Below, piece after piece: positions 52,545-62,474 of a DNA stretch of 64,000 bases. Position numbers and translations under genes: made by a program. This DNA comes from Saprospirales bacterium (GTDB lineage Bacteria; Bacteroidota; Bacteroidia; Chitinophagales; Saprospiraceae): NCBI GenBank assembly GCA_016719895.1, contig JADJYG010000004.1, positions 368,608 through 432,607 on the forward strand, written 5' to 3'. Under the pieces are notes generated by a model. That model made no database searches and had not been told where the DNA came from. It saw only the letters and a program-made list of their open reading frames with translations. Positions within the stretch are counted from its first letter, which is position 1, and each line of letters starts with the position of its first letter.

Positions 52545-55027
52545 ATGAAACCGGCGCCTGCCCCCCCGCAAAATGACCCTGTCCTCCAGGGCCTTACCGA
52601 TACCGAAGTAATTGCCAGCCGGCACGAACACGGAAGCAACTCTCTGTATTTCAGACCAAAACGCCAGTTTTGGAACATCCTTTGGGAGGTATTTCGCGAG
52701 CCGGTTTTTTACTGTTAGCGCTCGGCTGTGCGCTTTATTTTACCATCGGCGACCTGACGGAAGCCTGGCTGATGGTCGTGTCCATTTGTTTTGTTATTGC
52801 CATCGAAATCATTCAGGAATATCGCAGCGAACGCGCCCTGGAAGCGCTGCGGCAGTATGCCCAGCCCAAGATGCGGGTGCTGCGCAGCGGCGTTGAAACG
52901 ATCGTAGCGACCGAAGACCTCGTCCTGAACGACCTTATCGTATTCAGTGAAGGCGACCGCCTGCCTGCCGACGCGGTGGTAGTGCAGCAAAACGACCTCA
53001 CCGTGGACGAGGCCGTACTCACTGGAGAATCCCTGCCGGTAAACAAAACAACGCAGGACGGGCAAAACCGGCTGTTCCAGGGCACGATCGTCGCTTCGGG
53101 CAAAGGCATGGCCCGCGTGTCGGCAATCGGCGCAAAAACGGAATTCGGCAAGCTGGGCAAGTCCATCGAATCCATCGAATCGGAACCAACGCCACTGCAG
53201 CGCCAGATCGACCGGTTTGTACGGCAAATGATGGTAGCCGGCCTGATCGCTTTTCTGATCGTTTTCACCATCAACTTTTACTACGTCGGCACGGTAATCA
53301 CCGCACTGCTGTTCTCCCTGGCCTTTGCGCTGGCACTCATACCGGAAGAAATTCCAGTTGCCTTTACGTCGTTCATGGCCCTGGGAGCCTACCGCATGAC
53401 CCGCCAAAAAATACTCGTCAAGCAACCCAAAACCGTGGAAAGCCTGGGCTCCGCTACCGTCATTTGCCTGGATAAAACCGGCACCATCACCGAAAACCGC
53501 ATGTCGGTAGCCGAAGTGGTTGATTACGGCGCGCACCGGCAATGCCTCGAATATGCCATGTGGGCCAGCGAACCGGAACCTTTCGATGCTATGGAACAGG
53601 CCATCCATGAGGCCTATGCCGCTACCGCCCCGACCGACCGCCGACCGGAATTTCAACTCATCCACGAATATCCCCTGGGGGGCGTGCCACCCATGATGAC
53701 GCACGTCCATCAAACGGTCGATGGCGAACGGATCGTAGGCGCCAAGGGCGCCGTCGAGCGTATCCTGCTCGTCTGCCGCGACCTGGATGACGATACCCGG
53801 ATCACAGTCCTGAAAAAAACGCACGAACTGGCCTCCAAGGGCTACCGCATCCTGGGTGTAGCCCGCGCCGAATGGCCGGGAGATAATTTTCCGGAAGACC
53901 AGGACCTTTTCCCCTGGCAATTTGAGGGCCTGACCGCTCTTTACGACCCTCCAAAGCCCAATATCAAGCAAGTATTCGATCAGTTTTATGCCGCAGGCAT
54001 CCAGGTAAAAATGATCACTGGCGACTATCCCGAAACAGCCCTGAATATCGCCCGGCAAAGCGGCCTGCATCACAACGACACGCTCCTCACCGGCGAACGC
54101 GTGATGCAACTGAGCGATGCCGAACTGCAGCAGGCCGCCGGCAAGGCTACGATTTTCGCCCGAATGTTCCCCGATGCCAAACTGCGCGTAGTGGAAGCGC
54201 TGAAGGCCAACGGTGAAGTGGTAGCCATGACCGGCGACGGCGTAAACGACGGGCCGGCGTTGAAGTCCGCCCAAATCGGCGTGGCTATGGGAAAACGCGG
54301 CACCGAGATCGCCAAAGCTGCGGCATCGATGGTTTTGCTCGACGACAACCTCGAACGCATGGTCACCGCGCTTGAAATGGGCAGAAAAATCTATCATAAC
54401 CTGCGCAAAGCCATCCGGTATGTCATCAGCATACACGTGCCGATTGTCCTGATCGTCGTATTGCCGCTGGTGTTCGGCTGGACCTACCTGCACATGATGG
54501 CGCCCATCCATGTAATTTTTATGGAACTGATCATGGACCCCACCTGCGCTGTCGCTTTTGAAAATGAGCCCCCCGAAAAAGGCATCCTGAAAAAATCGCC
54601 ACGGGGCTCTAACGCGCCGCTGTTCACCGGCAGGGAACTCGTGTTCAGTATTTTCCAGGGGCTTATCATTACAGCCGGCATATTCAGCCTGTACCACTAT
54701 GCCATCGCCAGCGGCGCCAATGAGGAAAAAACCCGTTCGTTTGTGTTCACTACCCTGATGCTGTCGAATATCTTACTCACGCTGGTCAACCGCTCTTTTG
54801 AGTATAGTATCGCCCGCACTTTATTTTATCCCAACCGGGCCATTCCCCTGATTCTCGGCATTGCCATCGCTATCCTGGCCGCTATCCTGTTGGTACCCGG
54901 CCTAAGCGCCTTGTTTAAAATGGCGCCGCTGAACTGGGCAGAATTCGGGTTGTGCGTGGGTACGGCACTGGTGAGCGTGGGATGGTTTGAAGTGTGGAAA
55001 TGGGTCCGCAATGGCCTTAAAGCCTGA
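52545..55027 (+). CDS. Cation-transporting P-type ATPase, N-terminus frameshifted
   Basis: The first codon is probably ATG 52545 (MKPAPAPPQNDPVLQGL). After EVFREPVF the frame breaks at a T6 run (about 52705-52710); adding one T restores EPVFLLLALGCALYF. The main frame, open from 52670, has PEEIPVAFTSFMALGAYRM (ion-binding PEGL/PEE-type helix), the phosphorylation motif CLDKTGTITENRMS, KGAVERIL, MITGDYPETALN and MTGDGVNDGPALK. It belongs to the P2 (Ca2+/Mn2+-like) group. About 828 residues after correction. The transported ion is not certain. Confidence 0.85.
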
Positions 55028-55031
55028 ACGC

Positions 55032-56411
55032 CTACAATCCCTTCACCGCTACCATTACTTTGCCTTTGGAAAACAAATCCACGCGGATACCGGAAGCCGT
55101 TACCCGCGTTTGCTCCACCGAAATGCTGTCAACCGTTCCGGTAAGCACCACCCCCGGCTGGATTTCGTAGTGGTTCAGCGTGGCCTGTACCGAAGATTTG
55201 AGGGCGGCGATATCTTCCTCCAACGGAAAGACCATGGCATCCTGCATCCGCCTTTTTATCGCACCGGAAAAAATCCAGGCAGCCGACTTTAGTAGAAAAT
55301 TGCGCGTATCGGTGTGAAAATCCAGGTCGGCTACCTCGATGCGATTCTGTTCCGGCCGGAATACCGGCCTGCCGATAAAGTAGATATTGCCGTTGAACGA
55401 ACCCGAAAGCCGGGCGTTCACCACCACCCGATCGTTGTTGCCCCATAACAGGATGTCTTCTACGGTGACCTTTTTCTTGCCGGACTCCAATACTTGTCCC
55501 ACCATCATGCCCTGCGCTAACCGCTGGGCCTCCGGAAAGGGGACGTCGGTGGCAATGCGCACCTGAAATTCATCGGGCGCATTGGTAATGTAGCGCAGGT
55601 TAGGCAGTGCAGAGTTGGCGCGAAAAGCCGGGCGGTCGCCGAAGGTCACATCGTTGTGGCACTCCACGGCTATTTTAGCCTGAATGGCGCTCCAGTCCGT
55701 TTGCAGGGGTGTCATGCCGATCGATAGCGGCGTGGTTTTGATCCACATCCGGTACTGCGCGTCGAGCAGAACGGGCTCCTGCAAAGCCGTCCAGGCTTCT
55801 TCCACGTACGGTTTGAGGCTGAATTGCTGGCCCACCAGGCGATCGAGCGTCTGGCTGAGCGTGCTTTTGCTTCGGTTCAGCGCCAGGTTGGCCAGCGATT
55901 CGATATTGATATCGCCCAATCCTGTTTTGAGCACGGGTTTCGACAACCATTCGTGGTATTCCACGGTCGTTTGAGTGCGAATAGACCAATCGGGTTGGAG
56001 GCTGAACGTCGTTTTAAAACTGATGGCCAGGTCGCCCTCCACCTCTGCGGCGCCGATAAACAACCTTTGTTTGGCCCAAATTTTCAGTGGCACGCGGTAT
56101 TTAAAGGTGCTGCCGCTGAGAAACAGCGTAACCGGTTGTGCCTTGGTCAGCTTGAGCATCAGGTCGTCGCCACCGTTGTCAGCATAGGAATAGTCTTCGT
56201 AAAGCACCCCCTGAAGCCGCGTATTGAGGCTGTTCGTTAGGTCGTTCACCGAAATATGCACCGGAATGGTGAGCGTCGACACGAGGGGTTGCTCTTCGAC
56301 CGCGAGGTACTGCTCCCCCGGTTTGGGAGCGTTGGTAAATTTCGAAGTGGAACAAAAGGAGAAGAAGCCCATGGCGACAACGACTGCAACGGCAGCGAAA
56401 AAGCGTTTCAT
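55032..56411 (-). CDS. DUF4403 lipoprotein
   Basis: The protein has 459 residues from the ATG at 56411; an N-terminal hydrophobic helix leads to FFSFCSTSKF, a lipobox with Cys near residue 20. The rest matches DUF4403 proteins: STLTIPVHISVNDLTNSLN, LKIWAKQRLFIGAAEVEGD, and a C-terminal AIKRRMQDAMVFPLEEDIA. These Bacteroidota lipoproteins have a repeated BPI-like fold and are presumed to sit at the outer membrane, with unknown function. Convergent with the P-type ATPase, stops 5 bases apart. Confidence 0.83.
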   Translation of the reverse strand: MKRFFAAVAVVVAMGFFSFCSTSKFTNAPKPGEQYLAVEEQPLVSTLTIPVHISVNDLTNSLNTRLQGVLYEDYSYADNGGDDLMLKLTKAQPVTLFLSGSTFKYRVPLKIWAKQRLFIGAAEVEGDLAISFKTTFSLQPDWSIRTQTTVEYHEWLSKPVLKTGLGDINIESLANLALNRSKSTLSQTLDRLVGQQFSLKPYVEEAWTALQEPVLLDAQYRMWIKTTPLSIGMTPLQTDWSAIQAKIAVECHNDVTFGDRPAFRANSALPNLRYITNAPDEFQVRIATDVPFPEAQRLAQGMMVGQVLESGKKKVTVEDILLWGNNDRVVVNARLSGSFNGNIYFIGRPVFRPEQNRIEVADLDFHTDTRNFLLKSAAWIFSGAIKRRMQDAMVFPLEEDIAALKSSVQATLNHYEIQPGVVLTGTVDSISVEQTRVTASGIRVDLFSKGKVMVAVKGL

Positions 56412-56548
56412 GTACGGATGGCCGTTTTGTTTTGGCGGCCTGCAAATATACCGCGAACCGGGAAAAAAGCGTCGATACCGCGGTACACATCCACGATGGA
56501 ATCGACCAGAGGGCCATGACCGGGAGATCAATGTGCTACCGCGGATAG

Positions 56549-59053
56549 TTAAAAACTACCGTGTTCTTTCAGAACTTTTTCCGTCAAAAACTCGCCATTT
56601 TCTGTTTGTAATTTTAAAAAATATAACCCTGCTGGCAAAAACGCAATATCAAAATGCGAGACAATCGCTCCCATAGTAGGTTGCTCAGTACGTTGCTCCA
56701 AAATGTATCCCATTTCATCCAAAAGTGAAATTTTTACAAACCCTGAATCACTCACTTTTAATTCTATTACGAACATTCCATTTGCAGGATTAGGGTATAT
56801 TTTTATTGATTCTATTGTATCGATATTTTTTGTGCTTACAAATGGAATAACCGTTAGGGTTACAGCAGCGGTAGTATTGCAGCCTATTGAGTTGGTACAG
56901 GTTACCGAATACGTTTTTGTAGCCGTAGGCGAAACCTGAATCGAAGGTGCTGTTTCTCCGGTACTCCATAAGTAAGTGGCTCCAATGCCTCCGCCATCGG
57001 CTGTCAGAGTTGCAGTTGATCCTGTTTGAATGGTATCCGGGTTGGCTTCGACTGTTATGATTGGAAAAGGCGAAACAAATACCGTTGCCTGGGCAACGTC
57101 GGTACAACCATTGGAGTATGTTACGGTCACAGTGTAGGTTGAGGTTGTGGTTGGTTCGACATAAGTCTCAGATGATCCGCTTCCTGAGCTCGAAGTACCT
57201 GTACTCCACAAATAACTGGCAGCGAAACCACTATAAACCTCAATTGATGAATTCTCGCCAATGCAAATTGAATCCGGGAATGCATTTATAATTAATGATG
57301 GGTAGTCATAGACATATACAATACCCGGGCCGGTATCGGTACAACCTACAGCATTAGTTATCGTCACCGTATAAGTAGTTGTGCTGTCCGGAAACACGTT
57401 AATGGTGTTGGTAGTCTCTCCCGTATTCCACAAATATTCGGTTACATCATCCGTGGTAAGCGGTGTCAGAACAGATGTATCGCCAAGGCAAATAGAGGAT
57501 GGATTGCTGACAATGTAGTAAAATGTAGGGCTTAATACTGAAATGGTAATAGTAGTGATTGCTCCTCCGCCCAACCCATCGGAAATGGATACACTGTATA
57601 TTGTTCCGTTAAACCCGGGTGAAACCTGAATTGATGCTGTAGTTTCGCCAGTGCTCCATAAATAAATAGCACCCCCGGTGGCAGTCAGAGTAGTTATACC
57701 TTCTCTGCAAATCGTATCATCCGACGCAGTTAAAGTGACCGAATCCAATTCATAACGATGTATGCAATCGGATGCAATTGCATTTTGATAAACTTCCGCT
57801 GGAATAACTCCACAGCCGTTGCATAGCGGCGGTGAATAACTGGATGGAACCACAAAAACACAGATGTCCGTTGCCAGAGCATCCGAGCCTCCGGTTGTAT
57901 AATTTACGCTCCAGGTTCCGTTACAGAGAATCGGAACGGTTGGGTTGTCCCAGGTTGGTTTATTCCACCATCCGCCTACTTTGATATAAGTAGCAATCCT
58001 GTAATCGCAGGGATTCAAATGGTCAATATGACCTTTTATTGGCAAATAACTCCCTATCACGGGTAAATAATCGATGTGCAAAGTGTCGGTACTTAAATTA
58101 TTTAATTTCATGCAAAGCCATGTGCTATCAATACCAATAAATGGCGTAAAAAGGGTATCCATTCCTGGTTTCATAATTTTATTGTGAAAGAAAATTCCCC
58201 AGCCGTCATCGTTTGGCAACTTCCAGGGTTCGTCGAAGGCAGAGAAGATATTTACATCTACGCCAAATGCCTGGCTCCAACCGAGCAACTCCCGATTATA
58301 TCGAATGGCATTTTCAAAAGACGGCACAGCGGCGCCTACCGGATTGCCGGCCGTTTTCCAACCGCTTTCAGAAATAAAAATTTCCTTTCCATTGGCTATC
58401 GGCAATATGTCAAGATAACATTGATGAAAGCGTTGCATTGCACATTCAACCGGGCTTTGCTCCCAGAAGGGGTATATGTTAGGAGATACAAAATCGCATG
58501 CATCCGCCACTTCTGGGAATTCAATCAATTTTGAACAAATATCAGCGTAAGAAACGGGAATGTTGGGGCAAGCCATTTTGACTTCATTTATATAGGCAAT
58601 AAGTTGGGCAGGGGTTAAATCGCCACGGCGTAAAACCTCGCTCCCAACAATCAGGCGGTCGGCATAACCAGCATTTGCAATTGCAATCCCACTTGCAATC
58701 TGTTCCTGATTTGCAAGTAAACCTGCCGGGGTGGACTCGTTGCCAAGCCATATCCCGACAATCACATTTAAACCTCGTTGCTTTGCAAGAAATGGGGCAT
58801 TTTCCAAACCATGCTTTGTTTCAAATGTCCGGATACCCTCAACCCAAGGCCGTAAAGTATCAAGGAGGCAAATGATTTGAGATTCCGGAACGATGCTGCC
58901 GGATTCAGGGTTTTGTCCAGGTTCCGTAAAAGGGCTAAAATTTATCCATTCTAGACGGACAGATTGGGACCTGACTTCTCCCCAATGAGCCAAAATAAAT
59001 ACGAAACAAAACGTGAGGCAGGAAATGATATATTTTATTTTTATATTTTTCAT
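56549..59053 (-). CDS. T9SS-exported GH17-like protein with Ig/PKD-like repeats
   Basis: The protein has 834 residues from ATG 59053 (MKNIKIKYIISCLTFCFVFILA); the frame extends upstream but that part looks like a different coding remnant. A signal peptide is followed by a GH17-like barrel (LRPWVEGIRTFETKHG, RLIVGSEVLRRGDL with putative acid Glu, FISESGWKTAGNP with putative nucleophile Glu). Then come four repeats with 'YLWSTGETT...I.V.P....Y.V' pattern, and a C-terminal T9SS type A tail (IKIYPNPANGMFVIELKVSD, AGLYFLKLQTENGEF). The gene is AT-richer (~42% GC) than the left part of the window. A role in surface beta-glucan breakdown or binding is inference. Confidence 0.8.
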   Translation of the reverse strand: MKNIKIKYIISCLTFCFVFILAHWGEVRSQSVRLEWINFSPFTEPGQNPESGSIVPESQIICLLDTLRPWVEGIRTFETKHGLENAPFLAKQRGLNVIVGIWLGNESTPAGLLANQEQIASGIAIANAGYADRLIVGSEVLRRGDLTPAQLIAYINEVKMACPNIPVSYADICSKLIEFPEVADACDFVSPNIYPFWEQSPVECAMQRFHQCYLDILPIANGKEIFISESGWKTAGNPVGAAVPSFENAIRYNRELLGWSQAFGVDVNIFSAFDEPWKLPNDDGWGIFFHNKIMKPGMDTLFTPFIGIDSTWLCMKLNNLSTDTLHIDYLPVIGSYLPIKGHIDHLNPCDYRIATYIKVGGWWNKPTWDNPTVPILCNGTWSVNYTTGGSDALATDICVFVVPSSYSPPLCNGCGVIPAEVYQNAIASDCIHRYELDSVTLTASDDTICREGITTLTATGGAIYLWSTGETTASIQVSPGFNGTIYSVSISDGLGGGAITTITISVLSPTFYYIVSNPSSICLGDTSVLTPLTTDDVTEYLWNTGETTNTINVFPDSTTTYTVTITNAVGCTDTGPGIVYVYDYPSLIINAFPDSICIGENSSIEVYSGFAASYLWSTGTSSSGSGSSETYVEPTTTSTYTVTVTYSNGCTDVAQATVFVSPFPIITVEANPDTIQTGSTATLTADGGGIGATYLWSTGETAPSIQVSPTATKTYSVTCTNSIGCNTTAAVTLTVIPFVSTKNIDTIESIKIYPNPANGMFVIELKVSDSGFVKISLLDEMGYILEQRTEQPTMGAIVSHFDIAFLPAGLYFLKLQTENGEFLTEKVLKEHGSF

Positions 59054-59628
59054 TCTATTATTTTTTGATTGCCCGTCGTAAATCTTGCGCATATCGGCCG
59101 CCTGGCGGCTCAGGTAGTAGCGCTGTGCAGCCGTAAATCCTAGCATATCAAACCCCGCTAAATTTGAACCCAGGCTGCGTAAATACTTCGCCAGTGGCAA
59201 GGCCGCAAACCGCAGCACAACGCCCCAGGCAAATCCATCTCTATGCTGACCCCAGATTTTGCCTGTATCTCAATAGGACTGAATCGTACACATAAGGTAT
59301 GTTCAGACAACTGTGCCAACCCCGCCTTTTTTCAGTTACGTTCCGATGTCTCTGGATGCTCCTTCAAAAATAGACTTGTTGCGGTGGAGGGCCTTGAGTG
59401 GGTAAAAATGCCATTTTTTCGGCTGGCAAGGCAAATTTTGCAGTCGAAATCGGGTATATTCGACGAAAAATTTAACGCAGCCAAGCGGGAAAAGGGCTTT
59501 TTCCCCGCCAAAGACCTCCACCGCAACAAGTCTAATGAAAAAACGGATAAAAAAAGCCTTCGTTTTTGGCTCTGGCAGTACTTGTCCCGATTACTCGGGA
59601 AAATCTCCAGCATGCTCTAGGTGAAAAT
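59054..59628. other. Intergenic region with a coding-like remnant and a MITE-like repeat
   Basis: About 575 bases. The first 170 (59054-59225, minus strand) read as a continuous frame into the GH17 gene (LPLAKYLRSLGSNLAGFDML; AAQRYYLSRQAADMRKIYDG), which looks like the tail of another protein. I cannot identify it. Repeat 59371-59534 follows. No confident gene. Confidence 0.45.
59371..59534. repeat. MITE-like element with 20-bp perfect terminal inverted repeats
   Basis: The ends TAGACTTGTTGCGGTGGAGG (59371-59390) and CCTCCACCGCAACAAGTCTA (59515-59534) are perfect complements over 20 bases. The 124-base interior has a weak palindrome around CGAAATCGGGTATATTCG. Frames crossing it encode low-complexity Lys/Arg/Phe-rich sequence. 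It lies just downstream of the Nudix-TIR operon. Confidence 0.7.
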
Positions 59629-60618
59629 TTATTTTTGTAATTTGATTCGCTCCTGAATTAAATTAGCAATCGCATCTGTTTTGTATTCCCAGAAATCTAT
59701 ATAGCCGTCAGTCTTATAAATGCCATCTATCTTACTATCATCCATTCGGATCAACATTATTTTGTATTCTTTTCTCTCCATAATCATTTCCAAAATTCCT
59801 CTCATTTCCATACCGCACCACTCCTTACTCTGGTACTCCGCGCATAGAAAGGCAACAACTACTTTTGATCGTTTATATATATGCTCTAATAGCGTATTTA
59901 ACGAAGGCTGGGATAATTGGGATTGATAGTATTTGTCGTAAAATACCTTGTTTTTACCTAATCGTTTAGAAATCTCTTCTACCACAGGTTTGATATGTTC
60001 CCTTTTTTCTCCGGGAAAAGAGAACGCTACATCAAATATGTGCTCCCGGATGTTAATAAGATCTTCACCAGGAACAGTGTACCTTGGTACATTATTTGAT
60101 ATATCCATTTCGGCCGAAGTCAACGAATTATAAAACACGAGTTCGTCGTCGGCATCGCTGGCAATTGAGAAGAACGATCCATTTGCCCCTTGGTCCCATC
60201 TGCTCAGAATTTCTCTGTGTTGGGGATGAATTTCGCGCACGGGCAGGCTTCTCCAGTCTAAAAAAGCCGACGTTATAACTTTTTGCCTTGAAATTTCCGG
60301 TATATGCGGGTCGGCATTTTCTGTTAGCTTTATATCGTTTGCCTCCGCACGGCATTCAAAAAACATCGCAAAATAACTATAGGAAAGTGTTGGCGACGAA
60401 TTCAAACCGATACAGACTGGACGTCCAATACTCGCTACAATTTTTGAAGAGGATTCTTCTTCAATGCACCGGTAAAGTGTAATAAAAATAGATTCTCCGT
60501 TTCTTCGAATACGCGTAGGGAGCTCCCACCTTATCATGCCTCTGCGTTCTATGCGAACCATAAACACATTGCCATCCGAATTTCTGAGAATAGCTCCTGC
60601 GCCGGACAATGTAATCAT
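59629..60618 (-). CDS. Degenerate Nudix domain fused to a TIR domain
   Basis: The protein has 329 residues. Residues 1-165 are a Nudix-fold domain paralogous to the next gene's product (GMIRWELPTRIRRNGES; SAFLDWRSLPVREIHPQHRE), but the Nudix box has lost its Gly (now Arg36), the first Glu of REUXEE (Cys51) and the final Gly (Ser57), though Glu54 and Glu55 remain. Residues 192-325 are a TIR domain: HIFDVAFSFPGEKREHIKP, VFYDKYYQSQLSQPSLNTLL, VVVAFLCAEYQSKEWCGME with the putative catalytic Glu271, and a final GYIDFWEYK. It lies 12 bases after the Nudix gene. Likely an NAD-consuming effector regulated by a ligand bound to the dead Nudix; that is inference. Confidence 0.82.
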   Translation of the reverse strand: MITLSGAGAILRNSDGNVFMVRIERRGMIRWELPTRIRRNGESIFITLYRCIEEESSSKIVASIGRPVCIGLNSSPTLSYSYFAMFFECRAEANDIKLTENADPHIPEISRQKVITSAFLDWRSLPVREIHPQHREILSRWDQGANGSFFSIASDADDELVFYNSLTSAEMDISNNVPRYTVPGEDLINIREHIFDVAFSFPGEKREHIKPVVEEISKRLGKNKVFYDKYYQSQLSQPSLNTLLEHIYKRSKVVVAFLCAEYQSKEWCGMEMRGILEMIMERKEYKIMLIRMDDSKIDGIYKTDGYIDFWEYKTDAIANLIQERIKLQK

Positions 60619-60630
60619 TTTTAAAAACTT

Positions 60631-61491
60631 TTAGCTGGTATAATATAGTTTTGAATGTCCGTCATAGATATCAAAGTCTTCATCCGCATTAGCGCAAAGC
60701 AGCTCCACATCAGGATCGGCAGATTCACACATTTCCAACAATTTCCGGTGTAAGGGGTGCAATCGGCCGGCCGGTATTTTTTTCCAATCTATAAAACCGC
60801 TGGCAACAATACTTTCATGTGCCGTCGGGTGCAATACACTGCTACACATATTACGCAATTCTTCAAAATCGCAATCGTCCAGGTTGACCGATCGATAAAG
60901 TTCCGGAGTATAGAGTATATTGAACTTATTTTGGGCAAAAGCATTTGGAGTAACAATAAGGAGATCGCTTGCTGCATCATCCATATATTCCCCTTTAAAA
61001 AACACGCCCATCCATCCTTTGTTAAGCTTCCGGGAATAATGCCAGCAAACAGCTAAAGCATTGCCGATCTTAATTTGTTTTCCTGTTTCTTCGCGTGATT
61101 CACGTAATGCCGTTTCTTCCATGGACTCGTCATCTTTGGAAACGCCTGCTGGCAACTCCCACCTGAGCATTCCACGTTTTAAAACCAAAGACAACAATAC
61201 ATGTTTTGAAGAATTAAAAACCACGACCCCGCCGCCCGGGATTGGTTCAATCGGATATTCAGCGCTAATAATTTTTTCCCTGGGTATACAAGGCGCGTAT
61301 ATAGTTTTCGGGTCCCGTTGAAAGTTCACTTTCTCCAACCAATTTAAAAGCGCCCACCGGATATTATGCAACAAGGTGATTTCAAAACCTTTGTGGGCAT
61401 TAAAATGATTCATTGAAATACTCATGCTTTTTGATAGAAATCCCAGCGCCTGTGCTGCCGCTCTTTCCCGTCCGGAAGTTTGGTCGAGCAT
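60631..61491 (-). CDS. Nudix hydrolase with extra N- and C-terminal parts
   Basis: The protein has 286 residues. The N-terminal ~80 residues are helical and of unknown kind. The Nudix box is canonical: GVSKDDESMEETALRESREE followed by TGK, matching GX5EX7REUXEEXGU at 116-138 (U positions aside). The C-terminal ~60 residues (ASGFIDWKKIPAGRLHPLHR) match the corresponding part of the Nudix-TIR protein. Nudix enzymes hydrolyse nucleoside-diphosphate-linked molecules, for example NAD, ADP-ribose or isopentenyl/prenyl diphosphates. It begins 14 bases after the isoprenoid-synthase-like gene. Confidence 0.85.
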   Translation of the reverse strand: MLDQTSGRERAAAQALGFLSKSMSISMNHFNAHKGFEITLLHNIRWALLNWLEKVNFQRDPKTIYAPCIPREKIISAEYPIEPIPGGGVVVFNSSKHVLLSLVLKRGMLRWELPAGVSKDDESMEETALRESREETGKQIKIGNALAVCWHYSRKLNKGWMGVFFKGEYMDDAASDLLIVTPNAFAQNKFNILYTPELYRSVNLDDCDFEELRNMCSSVLHPTAHESIVASGFIDWKKIPAGRLHPLHRKLLEMCESADPDVELLCANADEDFDIYDGHSKLYYTS

Positions 61492-61505
61492 TTTCAGGCA
61501 GTTGT

Positions 61506-62402
61506 TTAGAATTTTTCATTGTTCTTATCTTTCCAAAGGGCGTCAATTAATTCACGAAGTAGAGGACTCTCTTCAATAGCATAGAGCCAGGGAATGGTCA
61601 GAAGTCCTCGATGAAGATCGTCTCTGACATCTAAAATTTCATCGTTTAACTGGCGTACCATCCTCAAATATTCTGTAGATGTTATCATCTCCGCGCTTGG
61701 AATCTTGTTCGCAAGCACATGCCCCCAAAGGGGAAGTATCCCCAAAAAAACAGATGAAAATAAACGGCTATTGGGTAAAAAATAATCGCGAATAGCATCG
61801 GAGACAAATGCGCCGGGCGGTATAAACCTGCTCCGGGACTCGATCAGCATTTTGCTGTACATTTCCGCTGTATGCCCTAAAAAAATATCTTCCAATTGCG
61901 CGCTATTTGGAAGATTCATCGAACGGAGCCCATTTAAACCTTTAATATAAGACAAGATACAAAAAGCTGCATCTTCGCTAACATAATTGGCCTTGTTGTC
62001 TTCATCGAGGATTCGATCAATGACTATAGAAGGAATTCCCTGGCCTATACAATACCATGACGCAAGTTCGGTTAAAACTTCGTTTCTCGCCCCAAGTGTG
62101 GAGCCGTAAACGAGTAATGGCAGTGTTTGCTTCCATACCGTATCCCAATTAAAATTTCGCCGCCAGGACTCTTTGAATTCACGGCTTTCCCGCTTGAACA
62201 AGAAGCCGTCTTCCGGGTTTATCCGTGAATAGATTGAAAGCCAGATGTCAATATATCTGCGCTCAAAATAATTGTAATAGGAACGGTCAAATTCGATAGG
62301 GTCATTGCGTATCGCATCGGGTTTCAATCCTCCTGGCCGGCCCGCGGCATCCCATGCATATCTGCAATACGCTAACCAGGTATCCTTATCCTCAATTTGC
62401 AT
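61506..62402 (-). CDS. Isoprenoid-synthase-like protein (trans-prenyltransferase fold)
   Basis: The protein has 298 residues, all helical, with a low-similarity resemblance to class I prenyl-diphosphate synthases/terpene synthases. The second metal site reads RQLNDEILDVRDDLHRGLLT (ND..xxD..DD at 253-262), and DRILDEDNKA (129-138) is a plausible first Asp-rich motif. GLNGLRSM and LLTIPWLYAIEESPLLREL also fit the fold. Such enzymes bind Mg2+ and allylic diphosphates. It is first in the three-gene unit; the start at 62402 is preceded by a 75-base repeat-rich leader. A non-standard or signalling role is possible. Confidence 0.68.
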   Translation of the reverse strand: MQIEDKDTWLAYCRYAWDAAGRPGGLKPDAIRNDPIEFDRSYYNYFERRYIDIWLSIYSRINPEDGFLFKRESREFKESWRRNFNWDTVWKQTLPLLVYGSTLGARNEVLTELASWYCIGQGIPSIVIDRILDEDNKANYVSEDAAFCILSYIKGLNGLRSMNLPNSAQLEDIFLGHTAEMYSKMLIESRSRFIPPGAFVSDAIRDYFLPNSRLFSSVFLGILPLWGHVLANKIPSAEMITSTEYLRMVRQLNDEILDVRDDLHRGLLTIPWLYAIEESPLLRELIDALWKDKNNEKF

Positions 62403-62433
62403 AACATAGAGTTCTTCTAACTATTTTGGCACA

Positions 62434-62467
62434 CTACCGGACGTGTTTAACACAGTTCGTCCAGTAG
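62434..62467. repeat. Imperfect palindrome upstream of the isoprenoid-synthase-like gene
   Basis: CTACCGGACGTG-TTTAA-CACAGTTCGTCCAGTAG is an imperfect palindrome. Its right arm shares GTCCAGTAG with the ends of the element at 46153-46277, so it is probably a decayed member of that family. It could also act as an operator for the operon; no protein regulator was identified. Confidence 0.45.
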
Positions 62468-62474
62468 TGCGTCT

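Noticed and set aside
59243..59620. 125-codon + frame and overlapping minus frames across the repeat
   Set aside because: They run through an inverted repeat and are low-complexity; no family similarity.
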